In this document: positions 9,292 to 23,511 of the stretch, piece after piece
How positions within the stretch are numbered: the stretch's first letter is position 1
Layout of the letters: every line of letters starts with the position of its first letter
Assembly: GCF_030698175.1 (NCBI RefSeq)
Contig: NZ_JAUYNT010000006.1
Span: 1 to 64,000, forward strand
DNA length: 64,000 bases
DNA from: Pseudomonas sp.
GTDB taxonomy: Bacteria > Pseudomonadota > Gammaproteobacteria > Pseudomonadales > Pseudomonadaceae
Direction: 5' to 3'
The notes under the pieces: model-generated
The model's database searches: none
What the model saw: only the letters and a program-made list of their open reading frames with translations
What the model was told of the DNA's origin: nothing
Position numbers and translations under genes: made by a program

Positions 9292-9477
9292 TTAATGGCT
9301 TGGTTCTTCGCCCTTCTCGTTTTGGATGCGCTGGTAAATCTCTTCACGGTGTACTGCAACATCCTTAGGCGCATTGATGCCAATGCGCACCTGGTTACCC
9401 TTTACACCCAACACTGTGACTGTAACTTCATCACCAACCATCAAGGTCTCTCCGACCCGACGCGTTAGAATTAGCAT
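9292..9477 (-). CDS. rsmA: Carbon storage / secondary metabolism regulator RsmA (CsrA)
   Basis: 61 aa CsrA-family RNA-binding homodimer. The signature start [16 protein letters not shown] and the RNA-contacting VHREEI (R44) are intact. RsmA binds GGA motifs in mRNA leaders, mostly repressing biofilm and secretion genes, and is titrated by RsmY/Z-type small RNAs. AAGGAG precedes the ATG. The gene sits between lysC upstream and tRNA-Ser downstream, the standard Pseudomonas order. Confidence 0.97.
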   Translation of the reverse strand: MLILTRRVGETLMVGDEVTVTVLGVKGNQVRIGINAPKDVAVHREEIYQRIQNEKGEEPSH

Positions 9478-9628
9478 TCCCTTCTCCTTAGCAATTTCAG
9501 TACAAGACTGCAGTCTGAAAATTTATAAATACAGGCGGCCCGCACGAAAATAAAACAGCGCAGACCTTCACCCATGCATCGACCAGTGTAGACAGAAAGA
9601 ACGCCTAGTTACACCGATCAACATTGAA

Positions 9629-9656
9629 GAATGGCGCACTAGCAAGCGCGCCATTC
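9629..9656 (-). terminator. Hairpin downstream of lysC
   Basis: A perfect 9-bp stem (GAATGGCGC/GCGCCATTC) closes a 10-base loop just after the lysC stop. On the minus strand it lacks a strong T run, so it may be a weak terminator or an mRNA 3' stabiliser. Confidence 0.45.
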
Positions 9657-9667
9657 AGATACGGACT

Positions 9668-10162
9668 TTACTCGCCCGACTTAGCCGGGGCATCTAGCTC
9701 GAAAGCAGTGTGCAACGCACGCACCGCCAGCTCCAGATATTTCTCCTCTATCACCACGGAAACCTTAATTTCCGAGGTCGAGATCATCTGAATATTAATG
9801 GTTTCTTTCGCCAGTGCTTCGAACATACGACTAGCAACACCGGCGTGCGAGCGCATGCCGACGCCGACGATCGAGACCTTGGCGATTTTAATGTCGCCAC
9901 TGACTTCACGCGCACCAAGCTCTTGAGCGGTCTTCTCCAGCGCTTGCATAGCGGCTTGATAGTCGTTGCGGTGCACGGTGAAGGTGAAATCGGTGGTGTT
10001 ATCGTGCGCTACATTTTGCACGATCATATCCACTTCGATATTCGCCGCGCTGACCGGCCCGAGAATCTTGAAGGCCACACCCGGAATATCCGGCACACCG
10101 CGCACGGTCAACTTGGCTTCGTCGCGATTGAAGGCGATACCGGAAATGATCGGCTGTTCCAT
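9668..10162 (-). CDS. Probable internally started beta subunit of aspartate kinase
   Basis: In frame within lysC. The ATG at 10162 begins MEQPIISGIAFNRDEAKL and is preceded by GAAGAGGAATCC, a good ribosome-binding site. The product of about 164 aa would hold only the two ACT domains, as in the alpha2-beta2 aspartokinases known from several bacteria. The site is seen in the sequence; translation is inferred. Confidence 0.5.
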   Translation of the reverse strand: MEQPIISGIAFNRDEAKLTVRGVPDIPGVAFKILGPVSAANIEVDMIVQNVAHDNTTDFTFTVHRNDYQAAMQALEKTAQELGAREVSGDIKIAKVSIVGVGMRSHAGVASRMFEALAKETINIQMISTSEIKVSVVIEEKYLELAVRALHTAFELDAPAKSGE

Positions 10163-10903
10163 GGATTCCTCTTCATCAATAGTAATAAGGGTGCCCGGGC
10201 CTTCTTGGAAGCTGTGCAGTACGCGCAGCGGGACATTGTATTTACCGGCGAACTCCACCGAGCGAATCTGCAGCACCTTGGAGCCGAGACTGGCCATTTC
10301 GAGCATTTCTTCGAAGGTGATTTTGTCCAACCGCCGCGCCTGTGGCACCACCCGTGGATCGGTGGTGTACACGCCATCAACATCGGTGTAGATCTGACAC
10401 TCATCGGCCTTCAGCGCCGCGGCTAGCGCTACGCCAGTGGTGTCCGAACCGCCACGACCGAGGGTGGTGATATTGCCCAGCTCATCGACACCCTGAAAAC
10501 CTGCGACTACCACGACACGCCCGTCTTTTAAGTCGGCGCGAATTTTTTGGTCGTCGATCTGCAGAATCCGCGCTTTGTTGTGGGCGCTGTCGGTGAGGAT
10601 GCGCACCTGATTGCCGGTGTAAGACACCGCTGGCACGCCGCGTTTGATCAACGCCATGGTCAGCAAGGCAATGGTCACCTGCTCGCCAGTGGAGAGCATC
10701 ACATCCAGCTCACGCGGCACTGGCTGATCGCTGATCTGTTTAGCCAGATCAATCAGCCGGTTGGTTTCGCCACTCATCGCCGACAACACGATGACCAGAT
10801 CATCACCGCCAGCGCGGGCTTTTTGGATTTTCTCGGCAATCTTCTCGATACGCTCAACAGTGCCGACCGAGGTGCCACCAAATTTTTGTACGATCAAAGC
10901 CAT
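9668..10903 (-). CDS. lysC: Aspartate kinase LysC
   Basis: 411 aa. The kinase domain (1 to about 245) has the family start IVQKFGGTSVG and the signature TLGRGGSDTTGVALAAAL. Two ACT domains follow (about 265-335 and 345-405) and should bind lysine/threonine for feedback inhibition. It makes aspartyl phosphate, the first step toward lysine, threonine, methionine and diaminopimelate. GAGGCGG precedes the ATG. An internal ATG at 10162 with AGAGGAA upstream would give the ACT-only beta subunit in the same frame (see separate entry). It lies between alaS and rsmA. Confidence 0.96.
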   Translation of the reverse strand: MALIVQKFGGTSVGTVERIEKIAEKIQKARAGGDDLVIVLSAMSGETNRLIDLAKQISDQPVPRELDVMLSTGEQVTIALLTMALIKRGVPAVSYTGNQVRILTDSAHNKARILQIDDQKIRADLKDGRVVVVAGFQGVDELGNITTLGRGGSDTTGVALAAALKADECQIYTDVDGVYTTDPRVVPQARRLDKITFEEMLEMASLGSKVLQIRSVEFAGKYNVPLRVLHSFQEGPGTLITIDEEESMEQPIISGIAFNRDEAKLTVRGVPDIPGVAFKILGPVSAANIEVDMIVQNVAHDNTTDFTFTVHRNDYQAAMQALEKTAQELGAREVSGDIKIAKVSIVGVGMRSHAGVASRMFEALAKETINIQMISTSEIKVSVVIEEKYLELAVRALHTAFELDAPAKSGE

Positions 10904-10978
10904 TTCAAAACCGCCTCAGTCCATCACGGACGTCGATTAAACCCTTCACTGTGCCTAGCAGGCAAAGCTCGATACTGG

Positions 10979-13603
10979 TTAAAGCCCCTGCTCAACAAAG
11001 CTTGCAGTCAGAGCCAAGGCCGCGTCCAACGCACTCGCATCAACGCCGCCGCCTTGAGCCATATCCGGCCGACCACCGCCCTTGCCGCCGACGGCCGCCG
11101 CTGCTTGACGCATCAAGTCGCCGGCTTTCAATTGCCCGGTCAGATCTTGAGTGACGCCCGCCACCAGCACGACCTTATCGTCCAGCACGCCGCCGAGCAA
11201 AATCACCGCCCGGCCTAGTTTGTTCTTCAGCTGATCGACCAAGGCCAGCAGTGCCTTGCCGTCCAGACCATCCAGGCGCGCAGCCAGGACCTTAACGCCT
11301 TTGATCTCAATTGCCGCGCCCGACATATCGTCGCCGGCGGCGCTGGCAGCTTTAGCCTTTAACTGCTCAAGCTCTTTTTCCAGCTGACGATTGCGCTCAA
11401 GCACCGCGGACAACTTGTCGAGCACGTTGTCGCGAGTGCCCTTGACCAGTTGCGCGGCCTCTTTCAGTTGCTCTTGGGCGTCATTCAGATAAGCCAAGGC
11501 TGCCGCGCCAGTCAGCGCTTCAATGCGCCGCACCCCGGCAGCCACACCGCCTTCGCTGGTGATTTTGAACAGGGCGATATCGCCGGTGCGACTCACGTGG
11601 GTACCGCCGCAAAGCTCGACAGAGAAATCGCCGCCCATGCTCAGCACCCGGACGTTATCGCCATACTTCTCGCCAAACAGCGCCATAGCGCCACGGGCTT
11701 TGGCGGTTTCGATATCGGTCTCGAGGGTTTCCACCGCCGAATTTTTACGCACCTGGGCGTTGACTATTTCTTCCAGTGCTTTGAGCTGTTCCGGTTTGAT
11801 CGGCTCGAAATGGCTGAAGTCAAAGCGCAGACGCTGACTATCGACCAGCGAGCCTTTTTGCTGCACATGCTCGCCCAGCACTTGGCGCAAAGCGGCGTGC
11901 AACAAGTGGGTGGCCGAGTGATTAAGGCCGGTGGCGCGGCGCACATTGGCATTCACTTCGGCCGTTACCGAGGCGCCAAGTTTCAAGCCGCCGGCCGCAA
12001 CAATGCCGTGATGCAAAAATGCGCCGCCGGCTTTGGTGGTGTCGCGCACTTCAAAGCGCAGGCCCGTGGCGCAAAGGTAACCGCTATCACCCACCTGGCC
12101 GCCGGACTCTGCATAGAACGGCGTCTGATCGAGCACCACTACACCCTCCTCGCCTTCCTGCAGCTGCTCAACCGCCTCGCCCGCTTTAAACAGTGCGACC
12201 ACTGAGCCCTGCCCCTGAGTGCCTTCATAACCCAGGAAGCGCGTCTCGCTGTCGATCTTGACCAGGCTGTTGTAGTCCATGCCGAACGCACTGGCCGAGC
12301 GCGCACGCACGCGCTGGGCGTCCATCTCCCGTTCGAAACCGGCCTCATCAAGGGTCAGCTCGCGCTCACGGGCGATGTCGCCGGTCAGGTCCATCGGGAA
12401 ACCGAAGGTGTCGTACAGTTTGAAGATCACTTCACCTGGGATCACCGTGCCCTGCAGCTCTGCCAGATCCTGCTCGAGGATCTTCAGGCCTTGCTCCAGG
12501 GTCTTGGCGAATTGCTCTTCCTCGGTTTTCAGCACGCGCTCGATCTGCGCTTGCTGCTGTTGCAACTCGGGGAAAGCGGCGCCCATCTCGGCCACCAAGG
12601 CCCCGACAATTTGATAGAAGAAGCTGCCCTTGGCGCCCAGTTTATTGCCGTGCCGGCAGGCGCGCCGAATGATCCGCCGCAGCACATAGCCACGGCCTTC
12701 GTTGGACGGGATCACGCCATCGGCGATCAAGAAACCGCACGAGCGAATATGGTCGGCCACCACTTTCAGCGAAGCCTGATCTTCATTAACGCAACCAATG
12801 GCCTTGGCAGCGGCGTTCAGCAGACTCTGAAACAGGTCGACCTCATAGTTCGAGTTGACGTGTTGCAGCACGGCGCTGATGCGTTCCAAGCCCATCCCGG
12901 TGTCAACCGAGGGCGCCGGCAATGGGTGCATAACCCCATCGGCGGTGCGATTGAACTGCATAAAGACGTTGTTCCAGATTTCGATATAACGGTCGCCGTC
13001 TTCTTCTGGCGAGCCCGGCGGGCCGCCCCAGATATGCTCGCCGTGGTCGAAGAAGATTTCGGTGCAAGGCCCGCACGGTCCGGTGTCGCCCATGGCCCAG
13101 AAGTTATCCGACGCGTAAGGCGCGCCCTTGTTATCACCAATGCGCACCATGTGCGCCTCCGGCACGCCAATCTCTTGGGTCCAGATGTCGTAGGCCTCGT
13201 CGTCGCTGGCGTACACCGTGACCCAGAGTTTTTCCTTGGGCAGGTTCAGCCACTTATCCGAGGTCAGAAAGGTCCAGGCGTAGTTGATCGCATCGCGCTT
13301 GAAATAATCGCCAAAGCTAAAGTTGCCGAGCATTTCGAAGAAGGTGTGGTGGCGCGCGGTGTAGCCGACGTTTTCCAGGTCGTTGTGCTTGCCGCCGGCC
13401 CGCACGCATTTCTGACTGGAGGTGGCGCGGGTGTAGGCGCGCTTCTCCAGGCCGAGAAAGCAGTCTTTGAACTGATTCATCCCGGCATTGGTAAACAACA
13501 AGGTCGGGTCATTGGCTGGGATCAGTGAGCTGGAAGCAACACGGGTGTGCCCCTGCTCCTCGAAGAAGCGAAGGAAGGCTTCACGGATTTCTGCGCTTTT
13601 CAT
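10979..13603 (-). CDS. alaS: Alanyl-tRNA synthetase
   Basis: 874 aa. The class II catalytic domain starts [19 protein letters not shown] and carries the [17 protein letters not shown] region. The editing domain has the zinc motifs [11 protein letters not shown] (about 565) and [11 protein letters not shown] (about 665). A C-terminal DHHA1-type domain ends in [12 protein letters not shown]. It charges tRNA-Ala and hydrolyses mischarged Ser/Gly-tRNA-Ala. I placed the start at the ATG at 13603 by homology with the 874-aa P. aeruginosa protein. A GTG at 13630 is in frame but unlikely. It precedes lysC by 75 bp. Confidence 0.96.
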   Translation of the reverse strand: MKSAEIREAFLRFFEEQGHTRVASSSLIPANDPTLLFTNAGMNQFKDCFLGLEKRAYTRATSSQKCVRAGGKHNDLENVGYTARHHTFFEMLGNFSFGDYFKRDAINYAWTFLTSDKWLNLPKEKLWVTVYASDDEAYDIWTQEIGVPEAHMVRIGDNKGAPYASDNFWAMGDTGPCGPCTEIFFDHGEHIWGGPPGSPEEDGDRYIEIWNNVFMQFNRTADGVMHPLPAPSVDTGMGLERISAVLQHVNSNYEVDLFQSLLNAAAKAIGCVNEDQASLKVVADHIRSCGFLIADGVIPSNEGRGYVLRRIIRRACRHGNKLGAKGSFFYQIVGALVAEMGAAFPELQQQQAQIERVLKTEEEQFAKTLEQGLKILEQDLAELQGTVIPGEVIFKLYDTFGFPMDLTGDIARERELTLDEAGFEREMDAQRVRARSASAFGMDYNSLVKIDSETRFLGYEGTQGQGSVVALFKAGEAVEQLQEGEEGVVVLDQTPFYAESGGQVGDSGYLCATGLRFEVRDTTKAGGAFLHHGIVAAGGLKLGASVTAEVNANVRRATGLNHSATHLLHAALRQVLGEHVQQKGSLVDSQRLRFDFSHFEPIKPEQLKALEEIVNAQVRKNSAVETLETDIETAKARGAMALFGEKYGDNVRVLSMGGDFSVELCGGTHVSRTGDIALFKITSEGGVAAGVRRIEALTGAAALAYLNDAQEQLKEAAQLVKGTRDNVLDKLSAVLERNRQLEKELEQLKAKAASAAGDDMSGAAIEIKGVKVLAARLDGLDGKALLALVDQLKNKLGRAVILLGGVLDDKVVLVAGVTQDLTGQLKAGDLMRQAAAAVGGKGGGRPDMAQGGGVDASALDAALALTASFVEQGL

Positions 13604-13777
13604 AGGTTCGTCCACGGAAACTGCGGCCACAAATTGCCGGCAAAGGCCCGCATTATATAGACCGCGCGCCCCAGGGATAACCTGTTTATGCAGAGAATCG
13701 CCTGATTCAGGCGGTGGAAAAACTACTGCACGCGGTTATGCGGCGTTTTTACCCAGCCTGAACTGAACCTTTGCGGC

Positions 13778-14779
13778 TCAAGCGGCGTTGACGGGAACCA
13801 CTAAAAGTCCGGCGCGCAGGCCGTTTTTGACCTTGGGATTGGGGAAGATAATCCGCGCCCCCGGCTCGTCGATAACCCAGCGGGTGCCGGCAATATCCTC
13901 GGCCAGCAGATAGCCGAGCGGCAGCTCACTAAAGTTTTCTACGTCGGCGGGCAGATACAAGCGAAACGCATCACTGTGTTTGATCACCTCGCGGGCCACC
14001 TGGAACAGCTGCAAAGCATCCAGCGTCAAGCTCTGCAACGGAGCCTCGGTGCCTTCAATCAAACTGTGCAGATGGCCTTCGAGCTGTTGCAGATTGACCT
14101 CTTGATTTTGCCCAAAGGGCCGCGCTTTACCCAATTCAAGGGTGAAGGCTTCCGCATCAAGACTGGCATAGGTGTAGGAGCTGAAGGTGATGCCAACTTT
14201 GCTTTGCAGCAGTACCGCCGTGATGCCAGCCGCCTGCAAGCGCGCCAGTTCTTGAGGCGAATGCAGCCGTTCAGGGCTGTAGGGGTAAAGTGCAAATTGC
14301 TCGATTTGCGAGCCGCGAATGGCCGTGTGCATGTCGTAATGCAAACGAGTACGTCCCGGCTGACTGAAAAAATTTGCCGCCAGACGCTCTAACTCGCAGG
14401 CACGCAAGGCCTCATAACCGCTGGCATCGGCGTGCCGACCGTTGAAGAGGCGATTGATATCTTGATCGATAAAACGCTCGCCGCGGCGCATCGCCGGTGG
14501 ATTACCGAGCAACAACAACACCCGCGCACGTGGCTGCAATTGCCCGCTGGCGATGCTTTGCAGCAACTTATCAAGCAGCTCTATCGGGGCCGTTTCATTG
14601 CCATGAATGCCCGCCGACAGCAACAGATCGAAGCCGTTATCATCGCCTGCGGCTGGCGTAATCTCCAGCGCACCCTCGGCCAGCCAGTGCAAACGCGCCC
14701 CGGCTTGAGTCAGCTGGATTTTTTCAGCCGGCTCGCGACCGGCCAGCGTCAGTTCAAGCAACTTACCGAGAGCGAGCAT
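13778..14779 (-). CDS. aruE: Succinylglutamate desuccinylase AruE (AstE)
   Basis: 333 aa zinc carboxypeptidase-like (M14) enzyme. The metal motif [11 protein letters not shown] (H and E ligands, about residues 58-68) and the third-ligand region [12 protein letters not shown] (about 150) are intact. It cleaves N-succinylglutamate to glutamate and succinate, the last step of the arginine succinyltransferase (AST) pathway. GAGGAACG precedes the ATG. It is the final gene of the aru operon, 27 bp after the small hypothetical gene. Confidence 0.93.
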   Translation of the reverse strand: MLALGKLLELTLAGREPAEKIQLTQAGARLHWLAEGALEITPAAGDDNGFDLLLSAGIHGNETAPIELLDKLLQSIASGQLQPRARVLLLLGNPPAMRRGERFIDQDINRLFNGRHADASGYEALRACELERLAANFFSQPGRTRLHYDMHTAIRGSQIEQFALYPYSPERLHSPQELARLQAAGITAVLLQSKVGITFSSYTYASLDAEAFTLELGKARPFGQNQEVNLQQLEGHLHSLIEGTEAPLQSLTLDALQLFQVAREVIKHSDAFRLYLPADVENFSELPLGYLLAEDIAGTRWVIDEPGARIIFPNPKVKNGLRAGLLVVPVNAA

Positions 14780-14806
14780 GGGCGTTCCTCGTGCTTAAAC
14801 AGCGAC

Positions 14807-15094
14807 TCAGTGATCGTGATTGCAATCCGGGCCGTGCACGTGACCCTCGTCATCCGCCTCGACCGGTTCCATCTCCAACTGCAAGCTGACCAAGTTGGTC
14901 GCCAGCGGTCGCATTAACAGATTAGCGTATTCGGTGTCGCCTTCCTCAACATCGACGCCGATCAACAATTGGCCATTGCCGGCTTGCTGAATCCAGATTT
15001 CCTTGCCTTGCCAGATCACCGCAAAACGCGTGCAGGAGGTTTCCAGCTGGGTGCCATCAGTGTCTTCAAGAATCAGTTGCAGGGCATCGCTCAT
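14807..15094 (-). CDS. Small conserved protein in the aru operon, His-rich tail
   Basis: 95 aa, no signal peptide. It ends in a metal-ligand-like tail (HVHGPDCNHDH) after an acidic stretch. A hypothetical gene occupies the same slot between aruB and aruE in P. aeruginosa. GGAG precedes the ATG at 15094. The tail and its place before the zinc-dependent AruE suggest a metal-related role, but this is inference and no function is established. A 146-bp inverted-repeat element separates it from aruB. Confidence 0.8.
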   Translation of the reverse strand: MSDALQLILEDTDGTQLETSCTRFAVIWQGKEIWIQQAGNGQLLIGVDVEEGDTEYANLLMRPLATNLVSLQLEMEPVEADDEGHVHGPDCNHDH

Positions 15095-15168
15095 AAAAAC
15101 TCCAGTGCTAAGTCACAGGTGGCAAGCACGCGGGACAAGCTCAAAGCTGAGACTTGCCGGTCGCGGCT

Positions 15169-15311
15169 TAACAGGCCGTTGAATAACTGCTGCGCTCGGC
15201 CATGCAGCGTTGAAATCAGCCTCAAAATGCTCATGTACAACTCGTACACTGCGCTTTTTCGGCTGACTTCGCCTTGCCTGACCTTCGCTCGCTACCGTTC
15301 TCAACGGCCTG

Positions 15312-15314
<3 letters not shown>
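15169..15314. mobile_element. MITE-like element A, copy 1 (between aruB and the small hypothetical)
   Basis: 146 bp, non-coding. Its ends TAACAGGCCGTTGA and TCAACGGCCTGTTA are inverted repeats flanked by or including TA. The interior aligns over its length with copy 2 at 24323-24467 in opposite orientation. Its right end supplies the TAA stop codon (15312-15314) of aruB. The structure suggests a miniature transposable element with TA target preference. No transposase is encoded in it. Confidence 0.75.
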
Positions 15315-19158
<3,844 letters not shown>

Positions 19159-19249
19159 GTTTCCTCCGAAGGGCGGCGCGCCGACAACACGCGACCGCCG
19201 CTTGCGACCAGCTGAATTTGCCTGACGCGCAACGCGCGCCTTCTGTACT

Positions 19250-19266
19250 TAACAGGCCGTTGAAAC
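19250..19266. repeat. Solo terminal repeat of element A
   Basis: TAACAGGCCGTTGAAA matches the left end of element A (15169 and 24323 copies). No second end is present before aruF, so this is a decayed or partial copy in the unusually long aruF-aruG gap. Confidence 0.5.
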
Positions 19267-19317
19267 CACCTGCGTTGCCCCGCTTTTAAAAAGCCAAGGG
19301 GCGTTAACAACGACCGC

Positions 19318-20334
19318 TTACACCGCGACCAAACGGACGCTGGCGCCTTCGCCAACCCCCAGCGCTTCGGCCACTTGCGCACTCAGGGTCAGCGGCTTAC
19401 CGGGCACCCAATCCAACTCGGCCACCACCGCGCGGTAATCCTGCAGCTGACCGTTGGCGACCAGATAACTGCGTCCGCCCTGCTCAGGCTCGCCAATGCG
19501 CACCGGCACCACGCGGCTCTGGGCGATCGAGCGGATGCCCGAGGTACGTGCATGCAAGGTTGGGCCGCCGTCAAAAATATCGATGTAATGCTCGGTCTCG
19601 AAACCTTCACGCATGAGGATGTCGAAGGTGATTTGCGCCCGCGGATGCACCTGGCCCATGGCCTCTTGCGCAGCGTCCGGCAGCAGCGGCACGTAGATCG
19701 GGTAATGGGGCATCAGCTCAGCCAGGAAGGTGCGGCTTTTCAAGCTGCTCAAACGCTCGGCGGTGGTGTAACTCATGTCGAAGAAATTGCGCCCCACGGC
19801 ATCCCAGAACGGCGAGTCACCCTGCTCATCGCTCTGGCCGACGATTTCCACCACCATTGCCTCGGCAAAGCGCTCGGGATGATTGCCAACAAACAGCAAA
19901 CGACCCCGCGAGTTCAGCTCGGCGGCGACCGAGCGCACCAACCCAGGCTCGATGTAGAAGCTGGTCAGCAGACTGTTGCCGGTCAGGTCGTGGCAGAGCG
20001 ACAGCGCATGGATCTTGTTGTGGATCGACAAGGAGCGCGAGGCATGCACAAAGGTTTCATTGCGAAAACTGTAAAACGGGTCCGAGTAACCGGCCGAGGC
20101 GACTATCGCCGAGCAACCCACCAGACGGCCGGCCTCGGTATCTTCGAGCACGAAAAAGTAGCTTTCTTCACCATTGAAGCTCACTTCTGCGGAAAACGAC
20201 GCCTCGGAGGCGGCGATTTTATCGCGCAGGCAATCAGCATCATCCGGCAAGGAAGTGACACCCACCGGGCTGTCCGCAGCCAGACGCTGCACTTCAGACA
20301 GGTCGGCCATTTGCGCGGGGCGCATTACCAGCAT
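19318..20334 (-). CDS. aruF: Arginine/ornithine N-succinyltransferase subunit alpha AruF
   Basis: 338 aa paralogue of AruG and the partner subunit of the succinyltransferase. It starts MLVMRPAQMADLSEVQRLA and shares the family blocks with AruG (NSLLTSFYIEPG; RSRTFLAELMPHYPIYVPLL). I use the ATG at 20334, preceded by AAAAGGAGTG. The frame continues to 20415 without a ribosome site. It is the second gene of the operon, after aruC. Confidence 0.94.
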   Translation of the reverse strand: MLVMRPAQMADLSEVQRLAADSPVGVTSLPDDADCLRDKIAASEASFSAEVSFNGEESYFFVLEDTEAGRLVGCSAIVASAGYSDPFYSFRNETFVHASRSLSIHNKIHALSLCHDLTGNSLLTSFYIEPGLVRSVAAELNSRGRLLFVGNHPERFAEAMVVEIVGQSDEQGDSPFWDAVGRNFFDMSYTTAERLSSLKSRTFLAELMPHYPIYVPLLPDAAQEAMGQVHPRAQITFDILMREGFETEHYIDIFDGGPTLHARTSGIRSIAQSRVVPVRIGEPEQGGRSYLVANGQLQDYRAVVAELDWVPGKPLTLSAQVAEALGVGEGASVRLVAV

Positions 20335-20499
20335 GGGGTCACTCCTTTTAATAAAAACTCCGAGACCGACACAGTGTCGAACCCGGAGAAAACCATGACA
20401 AAAGTCACGGCACACACAGAGATCGCTCTTCCCTGAGAATCGTCGTCATTCATCCTGAATGACCGGACGGCGCAGCTTGGCTGCACCGCTCGAAAACAT

Positions 20500-21750
<1,251 letters not shown>

Positions 21751-21798
21751 TCAATGGTCGGCGTTGAAATGATTGTAGGGGCTGCCAAGGGCTTGGCA

Positions 21799-21865
21799 TT
21801 GCCGCCATGCGACAACTTCTTACAAGGCCAACCCACGGCCCGGCAAGGCTTACAGCAATGCGACA
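21799..21865. promoter_or_regulatory. Candidate ArgR half-sites upstream of aruC
   Basis: Two sequences TT-N8-GCGACA (21799-21814 and 21850-21865) read on the minus strand as TGTCGC-N8-AA. This is the half-site consensus I recall for P. aeruginosa ArgR. Both face the same way, 51 bp apart, and lie upstream of the aruC start at 21720. ArgR activates aru expression in response to arginine, so the location fits. Confidence 0.5.
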
Positions 21866-22058
21866 GAAAGCATCGCGAAGTCGCAGTTTAAACGCTGTTG
21901 AAGAGCACCGCGCAGAACCGGTCAAAATTCTGTCGGCCCAAAACCCGCTCAGGCGCGGACAATCCGAGGGACTAAATTGCCCGCGAGCGGCCTCATTACG
22001 AGCCTGGCAGGCCAAGTCAGCCGGTGATTTTCTCAATGCGTTTATTCGGGCAATGAAA

Positions 22059-22377
22059 ATGGCTATGTACCAGTTACGTGTTGCACGCAGCTTTTGTAGG
22101 GTGGGTTAGGCCACGCCCGCTCCCGGCGGGCTTGCGGCATTCACCCCATCCATGGGGATTGCGCGAACCACGGCCTGCCAGCAACGCAAAACCCGACCGC
22201 GCCGTAACCCACCATGGCGCTCGACCGGCAAACCGCATGGTGGGTTACGCGGCGCCCGGCTTGCGCGGTGATGCAAACAACCACCGTCCGCGCCGCTAAC
22301 CCACCCTACGAATTACCGCGCACCAGGCATCGCCTAACCGCCCCGCACGCTTCAACACATAACTGGTACATAGCCAT
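22059..22377. mobile_element. MITE-like element B, copy 1 (between argR and aruC)
   Basis: 319 bp, non-coding. The ends are 25-bp inverted repeats (22059-22083 and 22353-22377; left half ATGGCTATGTACCAGTTACG) with a single mismatch. Inside are nested palindromes: GTAGGGTGGGTTA near 22097 against its complement near 22297, and GTAACCCACCATG / CATGGTGGGTTAC at about 22205-22250. Related ends occur at 41659-41851 and a solo end at about 63548. It looks like a miniature inverted-repeat element. In P. aeruginosa a gene lies in this position; none is seen here. Confidence 0.7.
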
Positions 22378-22450
22378 GAAAATGCGCCGTCAGCGTGCGC
22401 CACGGGGAGTCGCTGACACGGATTTCATTGCCCTACTCTGCGAGCGATAA

Positions 22451-22468
22451 GCGCTGATTAATCAGCGC
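22451..22468. repeat. 18-bp perfect palindrome over the argR stop codon
   Basis: GCGCTGATTAATCAGCGC is a perfect loopless palindrome containing the argR stop codon (22462-22464). It may act as a weak 3' hairpin or a protein-binding site; no T run follows. Confidence 0.5.
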
Positions 22469-23481
22469 CGCTCAACTGCCGGCTGGCTGATTTCGAAAGG
22501 GCTGCTGCTGCGCCGCAAGTTGCGGTCTTCGCGCGGGGTGGCGCCGAAGAAGTTGCGGTAGGCGCTAGAGAAATGCGGGCCCGAGGAGAAGCCGCAGGAG
22601 AGGCCGATCTGGATGATCGATTTGCTGGTTTGCATCAGCAACTGGCGAGCCTTATTCAGCCGCAACTCGAGGTAGTACTGACTCGGCACCCGATTGAGAT
22701 ACTGCTTGAAGATCCGCTCCAACTGACGCCGTGAAACGCACACATGCTGAGCGATTTCGTCGGTGGTCAGCGGCTCTTCGATATTGGCCTCCATCAGCAA
22801 CACCGCCTGGGTGAGCTTCGGGTGGCTGGAACCCAAGCGATTTTGCAGTGGAATGCGCTGGCGTTCACTGCCCTCGCGAATCCGCTCAACCACCAGCTCT
22901 TCACTGACCGCCCCGGCCAGCTCCGCGCCGTGATCACGGGCCAGAATCGCCAGCAGCAAATCCAGCACCGCCAAGCCACCACAGGCGCTGAGGCGATCAC
23001 GATCCCAGTCGAACAAATGACTGGTGGCAATTACCTTGGGGAAACGCTCGGTAAAGTCGTCCTGCCAGCGCCAGTGCACCGAGGCCCGGTAGCCATCCAG
23101 CAAGCCCATCTGCGCCAGCGGATAGACGCCCGCCGACAGTCCACCAATGGCGCAACCGCCACGGACCAGATGTTTAATCGCACTAGAGAGTGCCGGAGCC
23201 AAGCTGGTGGGCGGCTCATCGGCGAGCAAAAAAAGCTTTTGCAAACCCTCCAGCTTGCCCGCCCAAAGCTCGCCCGGCAGACGCCAACCGGCCTCATCCG
23301 GCGCACTGGCATCGTCGGCAGCCCCTTGCGTCGGCGCTTCGACTTGCAAGAAACGCAGCTCATAGTGCACGTCCGGATGGACGCGCTGCGCCACCCGCAA
23401 GGCTTCTTCAGCCAGCGCCAAGGTGATGGCCCGAGTACCCGGCCACAGCAAAAAACCGATACGACGCACAGTGCTAGTCAT
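22462..23481 (-). CDS. argR: Arginine-responsive regulator ArgR (AraC/XylS family)
   Basis: 339 aa. The N-terminal half is a DJ-1/PfpI-like (GATase1-like) arginine-sensing domain. The C-terminal half is an AraC double helix-turn-helix (SRRQLERIFKQYLNRVPSQYY; GFSSGPHFSSAYRNFFG). It matches P. aeruginosa ArgR very closely, especially from the LVVERIREG region on. That protein activates aot-argR and aru and represses biosynthetic genes with arginine. I take the ATG at 23481, which begins MTSTVRRIGFLLWPG; a TTG at 23511 in frame abuts the aotP stop. It is the last gene of the aot operon. Confidence 0.94.
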   Translation of the reverse strand: MTSTVRRIGFLLWPGTRAITLALAEEALRVAQRVHPDVHYELRFLQVEAPTQGAADDASAPDEAGWRLPGELWAGKLEGLQKLFLLADEPPTSLAPALSSAIKHLVRGGCAIGGLSAGVYPLAQMGLLDGYRASVHWRWQDDFTERFPKVIATSHLFDWDRDRLSACGGLAVLDLLLAILARDHGAELAGAVSEELVVERIREGSERQRIPLQNRLGSSHPKLTQAVLLMEANIEEPLTTDEIAQHVCVSRRQLERIFKQYLNRVPSQYYLELRLNKARQLLMQTSKSIIQIGLSCGFSSGPHFSSAYRNFFGATPREDRNLRRSSSPFEISQPAVERR

Positions 23482-23511
23482 GACTGGCAGTCTAGCTGCG
23501 GGCTCCAACAC

